Shown here piece by piece: positions 36,701 to 46,588 of a stretch of 64,000 nucleotides of DNA (position 1 is the first letter of the stretch; every line of letters starts with the position of its first letter). The DNA lies in NCBI GenBank assembly GCA_033439255.1, contig CM065883.1, positions 744,001 through 808,000 on the forward strand. Direction: 5' to 3'. The DNA is from Hericium rajendrae. Lineage: Eukaryota; Basidiomycota; Agaricomycetes; Russulales; Hericiaceae. The notes under the pieces are model-generated. The model was not told where the DNA came from and did not search any database. It saw only the letters and a program-made list of their open reading frames with translations. The position numbers and the translations under genes are program-made.

Positions 36701-38969
36701 ATGGAGCTTACCCGTTTATGGAGATCTGTGCGTTCAATCACTTTAGTGTCGAGTCTTGCATTAAAGCTGCAATAGATCTAGCTGTGTATCCTCACATCGT
36801 GCCTTATCCATCGACCCTATTCATAGGGACCAGCAAGAGTGAGCCTCAAGAATCACCTGCCCTGCGTGCGTTGCTCTCTTTCCTGCGACACGCTTTGCCA
36901 TCACTTACATCCTACCAGCTCGACGTGGTCAAAGAAGTCATCAGTTACCAGCTGCGCATTCGTTGACGGTAGAATATCCCACGTTCGACTTGTGTAAGTC
37001 AAAAGAAGTTCTATATGCATTCTTTGCTAAAGCCTGTTATAGATCCTGCAGTGCAACCTACACTTGAGGCCGGCCTGTCTATACCTCGTCTCGCACCCGT
37101 CAAGAAACCGTCTGATTCTATCCATCCTCGCGAATCGAGCAGCCAACTAGAAGATGTGCGGGCCAAAGATGCGAACACGATCGGTGCCTTATATCCCGCA
37201 TTTCAACTGTGTATGCATAAGCTGCCCCATCTTTATATTTGTATACTGATCCGCTCGTTTCAGATCCGCCCGTCTACCCCCACTTCGAACTCTATCCCAG
37301 TCTATATGGCGGTGAAAGCCTTTCTTCAGGCCAGCCCATCGCCTTGAACGTAGACCTACAGTATCCCTTATTGATAATTTGTGAGTAGAATTTCCGTCGC
37401 TGCGCACAAACCATGTTGATATACTCTCTATTCTAGATCCTGCCATCTATCCCCATTTCGACTTATATCGTTCTTTGCCTCCGACAATCGAAGATATTTA
37501 TCGAAGTGTAGAGGTCTTACTGGCTTCAGCCTATCCATCCCTGACTATCTGTATGTTCTATTGCGTCACTCTCATATTCTTTCTTAATGATATCGCCACT
37601 GCAGATCGACCCATTTACCCTACATTCGAGATATATCCAGGTCACATCTCCACGGGCGAATGTGGACCATCCTCACATGATGCTCATTTCATCCAACCCG
37701 CTTATCCGCAGTTTGATATATGTGCGAGCCTTGTATAGCTTCTAGTCTTCGAACGCATCCTTACCAGTTTATGTTGCCAGATCCTGCAGTCTACCCCTAC
37801 TTCGACATCTATCGCTCAGGCCATGCCTCTATGCAGATAAACTCTCGTCAAGCATTACCTGTTAGAGCTCCTGCCCTTTATCCCGCCATCCATCTCTGTG
37901 CGTTCTTCCAGCTCGATGTTCATGTTCATGACTCACGCTCCCTCTACTAGATTCTCCTGTATATCCGCACTTCGAGATATGGCCTTCATCTCAAGTGTCC
38001 GAGAGGATCACTCCAACCATCGAAGTCACGCCAAGAACCCATGATGATCTGCACCGTAAAGCCACGGCCAGTCTTTCGGTACCACCTTCACCTACGCGAA
38101 TCCCGCGCAAAGTAGGCCCAACTCATGATGAGCTGTACGAGGAAGTTGTGACGGACTTATCGCTCGCCCCGCTTTCTCCTAGAGAGCCAGTCGAACAAAA
38201 GGTAGACAAGGCAGACGACGATTCCTCGCCTTATGGCCACGATGGTGAGCACTGTCCCTTCAAAGCTGTTGCAGTACTAATGAATTGCTATGTCACGCAG
38301 CAGTCGAGCGGAGCCATCCGACCGCCAGCGAGATCCCGAGGCATGTTTCTCCAACATTTTCTGCCATGCCTGCTACACCTGCTCGACCTGCTCGACCTGG
38401 TCGCTCCCGTTCTGGCACGATCATGAGACCCGCTCCCCCTTCGCCTAAGTCCAGTGGGATCCCCATTTTAAGCTCGTCACCGCGCCAGTCACCAACATCG
38501 TCTCAAGCTCCTAGTACTTCGAGTTTGTCACCTTCCACGGTATCGCCTTCTGGGCCTTCGCCGCGGAGGATGGCCCCTCCTGTGATGCGAAGATTTTCCT
38601 CTTCATCAAGACCTGCCTCCGCTTTCATACCACCGCAGACCTCCTTGTCGCCCGTCAATGAAGACCCTGCTCTTGGCACAGGAGCTGTTGCGCTCGGGCG
38701 ATCGCAGTCAACTTCAGCGACATCCCATGGCAGCCGGTTCGGGAAGAAGAGGAACAGTATCGTACTGGAGCGAATGAAGTTCTTTGAAACGCCCGCTCGT
38801 ATGTCTTAACGGATCTTGTGATACGACTGTGCCAGACTGATCATACTTCGCAGCTGCTGAGACACCCGCCAGGCTTACCATGAAGACGCTGTCGCAGTTC
38901 CCGCTACCGCCCGTCCCCCCTGTCCCACCTTTGCCTAAGGATATCCAGAATCTAGGCAAAGCAATCTAG
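33704..38969 (+). CDS. Unrecognised exon-repeat protein with YP-motif array (about 1,414 aa)
   Basis: Not recognised as a named family. Exon 1 (33704-34120) and exon 2 (34175-35534) carry an N-terminal domain (SSRLSHGMLMPLFPT|MYGQLA, REFNFPSTAGLCLYLQ, RIEFDIDLTKARWWDAWL) that I believe recurs in other fungal predicted proteins, then a Ser/Pro-rich region with three TPSTATSWGP repeats. Fifteen small exons follow: 35583-35696, 35749-35868, 35926-36039, 36090-36179, 36260-36382, 36436-36555, 36614-36727, 36776-36865, 36952-36993, 37043-37210, 37264-37380, 37437-37550, 37605-37721, 37781-37897 and 37951-38244. Every length is a multiple of three and every junction is phase 1. The tail exons (38301-38798, 38854-38969) are Pro/Ser-rich and basic (GKKRNS). 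No signal peptide, transmembrane segment or catalytic motif seen. Exon lengths sum to exactly 1,415 codons. Confidence 0.82.
35018..35380 (+). repeat. Three degenerate TPSTATSWGP repeats inside exon 2
   Basis: Three copies of about 40 residues, each starting TPSTAT(T/S)WGP and ending with a motif like SPDLGQRM, SVDLGERM or SPDIGERA. They precede the YP exon array and use a different unit, so this gene has at least two independent repeat systems. Confidence 0.8.
35535..36865 (+). repeat. Direct duplication of a four-exon block, period about 687 bp
   Basis: Exons starting at 35583, 35749, 35926 and 36090 match those at 36260, 36436, 36614 and 36776 in order, with offsets of 686-688 bp once the changed acceptor of the fifth exon is allowed for. 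The introns match too: both second introns end CCTATGAAG and both third introns start GTAAGGCCTTTT. This points to a genomic tandem duplication, not convergent exons. Confidence 0.85.
35583..37897 (+). repeat. Tandem array of phase 1-1 exons encoding YP repeats
   Basis: Fourteen consecutive exons, most 114-123 bp, separated by introns of roughly 50-85 bp. The typical unit is Y-P-x-x-Y-P-x-F-[DE]-[IL]-Y at the start, about 20 variable residues, then Y-P-x-F-x-[IL] at the end. At most junctions the exon ends in T and the next begins AT or AC, so a tyrosine codon is split by nearly every intron. Shorter members (90 and 42 bp) and a longer one (168 bp) are degenerate copies. A fifteenth exon, 37951-38244, starts with the same motif and runs into the tail. 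Confidence 0.88.
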
Positions 38970-39260
38970 ACAAAGCGGGTGATATTTGGTCTTCTCCGTG
39001 GATGGGATTGTGCTTTTTCAGGCGGAATCGGATTTAGTTATGCTTTAACAGACTCTGACACTTATGCCGACTTTCGTTGTAATCCGCGTGAGGAAATACG
39101 TACATTCGGAAATAAACTCCTAGACCATGCGATAAACGCCTGCTGAAGGAAACCCAATGAGACGAGACAAAGTACGATGTGCATGACTGCATCAGGAGAA
39201 TATCCAAGCTACTGAGAACAGGGTGTGACCGTGATCCGAACTGAACATGATAAGTTGAAA

Positions 39261-40188
39261 TCAAGAGCTCGGGGTCGGGCTGCCGCCGCCGCCGGTCCTT
39301 GCTCTTGCAGCCTTCTCTCGTTGGTCGCGCAACAAATTGGACTTCCGGTCGTCGATGAAAGCTTTCTTCACCTGAAATCCAACTATCATGAATTATTGCG
39401 CACGTATACAGGCCATCAGAGAGCAGGACCTTTTCTTTCCGCGCTTCCTCTTCAGCCTTCTGCATTTGTTTGTGGCGCTCTTCCCTCTCTTGTTTCTCCA
39501 CCTCGATCTGCAGAACCTCTTTCAGGATAGCAGTGCCGATACGTAGGTCGTTGATGTGTCTGTCTCGGAATCTATAGAATGGTTGGAAGTTTTCCACCTG
39601 CAGAGCAGTTAACTCAGTCTCTCTCGGGCTAGCCATCATGAAAGATACCAACTTCGTCACGAAACCCGAGCTGCTCACGAGTTCAGTGTACGAACTGATG
39701 AAAAGCGTGATGTACAAGGCTGACCGCAACGGCGTACTCTAATGTTCCCTTTGGGTCTACTAGGTCATGCTTGATCTTGCTGTTTGTCGGTTTGAATTGC
39801 TTGTACTTGGGATTATCAGGCTCGCGGAGGATATTCTCCGCTATCGTCAACAATGTCTAGAAACGCAGCACCGCGGGTGAACAACGTGTGCGACTCGACC
39901 ACCTGATGACGGCGACTTTACTTGGAGCGATGCCAGGGCTTGTTCTCTCCTATTGGCCCTTAGGATTCCAGGATCGATCAGTCTGCGAAACTCTTGACGC
40001 TTCTCATGGTCTGCGTCAAATGGTTGGAATTCGGATGGAGCGGAGACACCAGTCGCGGAATCGTCCACCTGCTGTCTAGCGATACGGCTCTGGATGGCTG
40101 CGAGGCGTGCCTCCCGAGCAGAAGTAGGAGATGGGCTCCTTGGGGCGTCAACGTCGAGGGGTTCTTCGTCCATTACTAGATTCTGCAT
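39261..40188 (-). CDS. Small PUB-domain protein
   Basis: PUB domains (found in peptide N-glycanase, UBXN6 and others) bind the C-terminal tail of the AAA ATPase p97/Cdc48. ATG 40188-40186 (MQNLVMDEEPLDVD), with a second possible start at 40173. An Arg-rich helical segment (AREARLAAIQSRIARQQ) is followed by the PUB core: TLLTIAENILREPDNPKYKQ, KIKHDLVDPKGTLEYAVA, LGFRDEVENFQPFYRFRDRH, LRIGTAILKEVLQ. A charged coiled coil (EKQEREERHKQMQKAEEEA) and a Gly/Ser tail end at TGA 39263-39261. Four introns; about 231 residues. No UBA, UBX or transglutaminase domain is visible, so it looks like a stand-alone Cdc48 adaptor (inference). Confidence 0.83.
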
Positions 40189-40548
40189 GATTGCTTTCGT
40201 ATGTTCTGCGATGGGCACTTCCCCACAGTCGTGACCAACTTCAAGGGTTTGATAATGGACTGGAGAGATCAAGCGCAAGCAGTGGATAGCAGACTCCCAA
40301 AGGCGCTCACGCCCTTGTGACTTCGTGGGCGGCGCGTGACCATCTGTGACCACGCACTAGGATTTGGCAATCTTGACAGGAATCTGTTGACCAGATCGAT
40401 TGGTTTGAGACGTTCAGCTCTCGTCGAAGGGGAAGAAAAAGGGAAATATGAACATGGGTATCAATCTGAGTTACAGTTACAAGTATCGTAGCCAAACTAA
40501 TTGATACAGTACGATAATACAGGCGGAACTGGTTCCATGCTCGACAAA
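40189..40548. other. Intergenic, PUB gene promoter side
   Basis: About 360 bp between the lipase stop and the PUB-protein start, both minus strand. The frame of the PUB gene stays open to about 40353 but without an ATG. Nothing else seen. Confidence 0.4.
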
Positions 40549-43500
40549 TCAGAAATCTTCTACATCCCCCTCTTCTCTCTCATCGTCTATATCGCCCATT
40601 TGCTGAGCAGGATACATGTCGCCGAGGTCACCACGCAGACTCAAAGGTGGGAAACGTGGGCTCCTCTGCCCCTCATGAGACCTATCCTCTTCCGAAGAAC
40701 TATCGCTGCTCCAAGCAGGATCAGGTCGTTCAGTGTCCTTCAATGAGAGTTTGCTGTTGCGCCGCCTCAGGGTCGAAAAAGGAGAGGTCAGCCCTGGGAA
40801 AGACTGCGTGCGCAGGCGCTCCAGAAAAGAGCCGTGCTGATGCGATTTCGGGAGGGAGGGATCTACATCGTCTTCTGGTAATTGATACACGGGCTCACTC
40901 TCCACGGCAAGCTCGGGTTTGCCGCCTTCTGCAGAATCTTGGCCTAGAAGGTCCGCCGCCCATCTGTGGCGAGCGATAGGCGAACGCAGGGGGTCAGCTC
41001 GTCCCCGCCCGTCGATATCTTTCGGCGTTGATGCTCCGGATCTCGTCCCCGAAGACGGGCCACGTTGAAACATCTTCGACATGCCATTGGCAGACGAGCT
41101 CGCACCCTCCTCGTCTATGGTTTGGAAGGCATCTGACCGATTATAAGGGGCTGGGGGGCCGGCGATATGGGGCAAATGAGCTTCATTTGCGTCCGGAGGC
41201 GTGCCTGCCATCACGCGAGGCTGTCCATTGAGCGTCGTGACTGTGGTTTTCACCTGTTTCGCCCTCCGGACGGCTTGACGACCCAGGTATATTTGTCGCT
41301 CTAGCCGCAACCGATTTTCGATCATATGGAGCTGTGCAGGTATACCAGCTCAACACCGGCACTGGATGCTGTGATAAAATATTCACCTTCGGCCAAGTCA
41401 CAATTTGTCCCACTTGAAGCATCCGTGCCATTTCTGATGGATCCGGATCACTGAGTATACGTATCCAGTCCTGGTGACAAGGAACATTAACCAAACGACA
41501 TGACAAAACTTCTAATCGACTCACCATAAATCGAGTGCGCGGCCAAATGCTACATGAGAAGGGATTATGAGTAATCTCCTAGAAGGATATTCCTGGCACA
41601 TACGTCACGCTCCCATCAAAACGTTGCAGAAAGACACTGGACCAGTCCTGGCCCAGAAGCTGAGGAAGAAGTTCCAGGTCTCGGATGACCTAGTCAATTC
41701 CGCCAATGAGGCGCGATACTCTAGGTGGAGAACCACATGGACAGACCTTAAAGTTCTTGGTGAGCTCTAATTTCAGCCATTGTTCTGCCGCGGACAGGAG
41801 GAAGTTTCCTCTCCAACCTGATTTACAGTCCGTGAGATGTCACTGACCTAGTCGGAAGGTGGCATACCTTTGCCTTTCAAATGCGCCACAGGTTTTCCAG
41901 CAGAGCCGCGCGGTGCGAAGAAAAACAAGTGAACGTGGGGATTCACTTGACTGACGACGGGTTGTGTCACTAATCATCTCACACAGTCAAAAACTGCCAG
42001 ACGAGGTTGATGTCATGGGACTTTACCATTAAAATAAAGATTTAATGATTGGACTGGTATGTCGACCCTTCGCAAAAGTTAGCATTTGGGCGGATAATAC
42101 AGAAAGGGGTGCTTGCCTGAGGGAACCATCCTTGAATTTGCTGCCCCAGTTCCAGGGAATCACGCGACCATCCTTAAGCTTCTGCATAAGAACTACAGGG
42201 TTGAGAATGCCTGGCACGGCTGCAGACGCGAGCAGGGCCGTCCAAATGATCGTGTCGGGTGCCGTGATGTAATTCAGCAGTTTCGTGGGACTGTCGTTGA
42301 CGAAGTGAATTAAGTTGGGACTATGTGCCAGGTGACAACTCACGAGTGTTGATCCGCAGGAATTACGGAAATATTTAACACACGACCGGTCCTCATATAC
42401 GCCTCGTGAAAAGTCAACGACCCTCGAGTAAACCACGTTGCCTAATCATGGTACGTCAGTAATTCCTTGGTAAACATTGATCGTATTTGAATACCTTCTT
42501 GGCCCATTGGACACTGTCAAACCTGGCTCCTGTGTTCCAAAAGCGCTTGAACCAGACATTGAACGGCTCCTCACACGCAGTGATCTTGTTGGCTAGCTCC
42601 GGAACCAAGAGCCCTTTCAACTCAGCCTCCGTGCGCGTACAGATGAGCGCAGCGACCAGTCCACCAGCTGATGTTCCAGTAATAACGCGAGGAAGAACAC
42701 CTGCATCAAGGAATGCCTTTACAACGCCAAAATGGTCTGAAAGCGATGGTATAAATACGCGTCCATAACTATCGATCTGACACTCACAATAGCCGAATGA
42801 AGCCCCTCCAGAAAGACAAAGCGCCGTCAATCCCAGATTTGTGTGGGCACTCTTAAAAAACCGTTTCTTCTCCTCGTTTGATAACAGCGGTGACTCTCGA
42901 ATGTATTGCAGCGCGCTCTCCAATTCAGAGATATATCCTACTCGGCGATGAATAATTAAATGGCACCTAGCTGAGAGCGCTTACCTTCAATAAGGTCTTT
43001 CGTGCCATAGAATGTCTAGACACAGGAATTAAAATGAAAGTCACCCACGTCCAGGTCTCTGACTTACTTCACTGTACAACCTGAAACTAGGTGAGAAAGG
43101 CCAATCCATGTACATCACAATACTCACCTAGAAGAATCAACGCCGGCAAAATTGTTGCGCACACATGTCTCGAGTACGCCCAAAACGCCTCTCGCATCGT
43201 TCTTTTCGCGCAGCGTATAGAGTGAGCGCTTCACCTTTGTCCTCGATGTGTTAGTCGGCTTGCCAGAGAAGTTCGATGCGGCGGTAATCACCTTCTTGAC
43301 GAGCCTCCAGTCGTAAAAAGGATCTTCGTCGACCTTTTTCCATTCAGTGAAATCCATGTAGTCGTCAAGCGCTATTGCTGCATCTTTCCACTCCTATACA
43401 TCGGGGCTCGATTACAAACCTGTGAGTTTATGAACCGTAGTTGATAAACGCTTACTTCGTATGAAGTCGCGGCCCGCAGTTTCTTCCTCAACAAGCCTTT

Positions 43501-44122
43501 GCGGCCTCTCCCTAGACATGTTCAAGATTAGACGCATATATGCACCTACAATCAGACTTACACGCGGAAACCCATTCTTTAGCATTGACGAGTTGACGGA
43601 TAAGAACGTAAAGTCCAAACTCGCAAGCGATGAAAAGGAATATGAAGAACTAATAGGATGCTGCATAAACCATGAAATGTTCAAGAGACGGTGCGAAATG
43701 CGTACCAATAAAGGCCATCGAACGATGAGATATAACCAATCCTGTCTCCTAGCCGTGACACGTTCCCCTCTCCGGCGCCTTCAAGATGTATGCTTCGTTA
43801 TGAGAAAGTTCTGATTCGCTCTCAAGTCACTTACTTCTTAACTTTGACATTCACAGGCGCAAAATCCGAAAGAGCAGACACCTTCCGTATTCGAGTGGTG
43901 TGCGTCGAGCTCGGTGTCCCTGGGCGAGAGCCGATGCTCAGGGTAGGTGAGGCAAGTTCATCAGGAAAGACCGCATTGTCGTCCGCTCGAAGAGCTTCCT
44001 CAAAGGCTCTCATATGCCTGCAACATTGCATGAATGGAATGCACAGCACTGTAGGCGGCTGAAATGACCACTGACCCTTCGTCCACATAGTCAGTGTTGA
44101 AGTCATTCTCCGCGGGCAGCAT
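40549..44122 (-). CDS. Patatin-type triacylglycerol lipase (Tgl4/Tgl5-like)
   Basis: Lipid-droplet lipase. Visible from MLPAENDFNTDYVDEG (ATG 44122-44120); the frame stays open upstream (HLLPYPFHPLSRYISCTNC), so a small 5' exon beyond 44197 is possible. Next is a membrane segment (FFIFLFIACEFGLYVL), then the DUF3336 N-terminal lipase region (WKDAAIALDDYMDFTEWK, DPFYDWRLVKKV). The patatin core has the oxyanion motif LSGGASFG and the nucleophile elbow GTSAG (near 42680), NYITAPDTIIWTALLASAAV and the catalytic-Asp segment KFKDGSLR. A Ser-rich tail ends DVEDF at TGA 40551-40549. One intron (42068-42116) is GC-AG. About a dozen introns; no frame break seen. Confidence 0.9.
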
Positions 44123-45498
44123 GGAAAGACAGTTGGTGCAGGATATGTAGCGACTCAATGGATGGAACGGATATGGAAGCAGATGTCTGAAAAGGCGGGG
44201 AAGGTGTTAGGATATATTAGCAAAGTCCGTCGCGAAAGCTCCCATCACTGACGGAGGGCGGGCCGCCTCACCCCAACGGTATGATCCAGGCACGTGATGT
44301 CAGTAGATCTTCACTCCTAGGCTCGTTCCCAGCCGGTTCCACGTGATCTCATAAATGAGGTATAAGACTCCCACCGTTATCTTATCTGATATTGGTTCGT
44401 TCCATGCCTTCTAACGGTGACGTATCGTACAGCTTTCAGGCCTCAGGCCTCGGCCTCAGGGCTGTGGCTATACGGTCAGGTTGGCCTAGAGCACTGGTTA
44501 GATCAGTGACCTCCATTGACCTTCTGGGATAGGTGAAGTTGCGCCTTCTTCTCTTGGAACAGATCCTCGCTCATACGTCTCATCTTCTACGAAGGGCAAG
44601 CTACGTACAGTAATAACCAAGAAGATCCTATTCTGAAGCATTGCCAGCGCCGTCGCAATTCCTGCTGGCCTACTGAGCGGTCTGACCAAATGAGGCCGAC
44701 TAGGTTACGATCACGATTAGCAGTCATCTCTAGCAACCCTTGACGGTGTGGGGCAATTCACTGCGATCTCGGCATTTGACCTTCTTCAGATTTGGTAGCA
44801 AATCGGACATATTTTCCCTGCCACTCGTATATCACAGTGGAGAAATGATGTGCGAATTGATCTCGCATGCAACATGATGCACTGCGGGGTATCAACACCA
44901 TCTCCCCTGCAGGTCATGAGAAAGGAGTAAGCATCTCGCTTTTCTCAGTTTTGGGTATCTATATCCATCTTTGTAGAGGTGAGCGGACGCTCAACGATCC
45001 TTATCGCCACGAACTGCTGTGCATCGACAGTATTGTACTGCTTGGAATCGCCGTTCTAAAACCGACTGCGTAATCTTTGGGTTGCGATGACCGGCATCTG
45101 TGCTGCGGATGCTTCCGTGGATTGCGACATTCCGGTGCTGCATCGGCGGCGTAGCACCGGCGGCCTATTGCTGTGTTGATGTTGTCACGAACCCTAGGTC
45201 CACATGGAACTGGGGTAGCAGCTTGGGCACGGCGCAATGATTGAGACCTAATCTAGAACGAAGAACCATCAGAAACTCCAATCCTATGGTGATCTCGTTG
45301 GGAGTTGAATGGAAGTACCTATCTCCCATCTCCCAATCACTCCTCTGGACGTGTTATTTTTGGCCACGATCAGGGGAGATGGCAACCACGGATCCGTCGA
45401 ACAGCGCCGCCAAATGATATATAAGGCCATAGGTGCGGAGCCTGTTTCCTCATTCTCCTTTTCATCCCTACCTCCATTACAATCTATCTACATCTACC
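44123..45498. other. Largest gap in the window (about 1.4 kb), CipC promoter side
   Basis: No coding pattern, tRNA or mobile element recognised. It contains a short GGCCTCA-type direct repeat (about 44438-44461), one AGGGG and one CCCCT box of stress-element type, and the TATA box listed next. It separates the divergent lipase and CipC-like genes. Confidence 0.45.
45418..45425 (+). promoter_or_regulatory. TATA box of the CipC-like gene
   Basis: TATATAAG about 75-80 bp upstream of ATG 45499, followed by a C/T-rich start region. A strong TATA suits a highly induced gene. Sequence seen; function inferred. Confidence 0.55.
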
Positions 45499-46081
45499 AT
45501 GGGTTGGTTCCACGACGACTCTGACGAGGCTCAGGCATACGGCCAGGTGCGTTGTTCGGGCAGGGCTCGTCATCCACATCGATCTAACACCGCATCCAGG
45601 TCAACGACGCCCCCCACAAGGCAGAGCTCTCTCACGAGCTCATCGCCGGTGCTGCTTCCTACGAGGTATGGCCTGAGCACAGTGCACTACATTGGCTTCG
45701 TGCGACTCATCAGTGACGCTATCTAGGCCATGAAGGGTTGGGAGAAGCATGTCGCCAAGAACGGCAAGCCCGACGACCATGCTAAGGCCAAGGAGGTCGT
45801 GTAAGTTGTCTATTATCCTTCGTCGACAGTCGATCTGATACATAACAGTGCTGGCCTCGCTGGTGCCTTCGTTGACCGCTTGGTCGAGACCAAGGGTGTA
45901 CGTTCCATCAGCCTGTTTATCTGGCGTTCATTGTATCTCATGGACCTGTTACAGCTTGACTATGTCGACCGCGAGAAGGCGAAGCGTGAGGGTGAGTACC
46001 ACTTCACGAAGATATAGACACCGTAGCTGATTTTCGATAGCCGAGCGCAACATCAACGCCCAGATCTCCAGGGAGTATTAG
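45499..46081 (+). CDS. CipC-like small stress protein (DUF3759)
   Basis: Small acidic protein of the family first described as concanamycin-induced protein C in Aspergillus; often strongly induced by stress or during infection and wood decay, molecular role unknown. Six short exons join to MGWFHDDSDEAQAYGQ, VNDAPHKAELSHELIAGAAS, YEAMKGWEKHVAKNGKPDD, AGLAGAFVDRLVETKG, LDYVDREKAKREA and ERNINAQISREY, about 105 residues, stop TAG 46079-46081. All five introns are GT-AG and 50-65 bp. It stands alone in a large intergenic space with a clear TATA box, unlike its housekeeping neighbours. Confidence 0.9.
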
Positions 46082-46588
46082 ATGTAACGGCACATGTTGC
46101 GTCGCGTAGTCATTACGAATGTACAGAATATCTAGGAAGGAATAAGACTTGTAAATTTGTGAACGTTTAATTTTTATCGGGCATCGTCTCGGCTGTAGTG
46201 TACCCCGTCAGTGACGTCGTTTTGAGTCAACATGTTGCAAGCCTTAAAACGAAGCGAATACCCCATCTTCTTTCAATCGGCGCCTTGGAGCATGTGGGAA
46301 GGAAGGAATCTGTCTTTATCGACATCGATTGGAAGTAGTGAACAGATGGAACAGGAAACCAACACTGGCGGGCATGTTTGTCATGTAAAAGCAGGCATGG
46401 GAGCCGATTGCAGCATCCGTCCGTGTCGGAAATCTTGCTGCACACAAATCCCACAGATAGTAGTTTAGGTTAAATAATCATGTAAGAATTCCAGATTCCG
46501 TTGTCGACTTAATCATGCTAGCAGATGGTATAATGAAGGCAAATAGCCATGCATGGACACCGATCGACCATCCGGTGCCAAGTATTCC
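46082..46588. other. Convergent intergenic (CipC and ORC4 3' ends)
   Basis: About 500 bp between two stop codons; expected to hold both 3' UTRs. No gene recognised. Confidence 0.4.

Noticed and set aside
35583-37897. Regularly spaced repeats resembling a CRISPR-like array
   Set aside because: The repeated parts are protein-coding exons of 90-168 bp with diverged sequence, separated by spliceosomal introns; there are no short identical palindromic repeats and no cas genes.
35583-38969. Possibility that the YP exon gene is a decayed pseudogene
   Set aside because: All exon lengths fit one continuous frame of 1,415 codons with GT-AG sites at every junction, which would be unlikely after decay.
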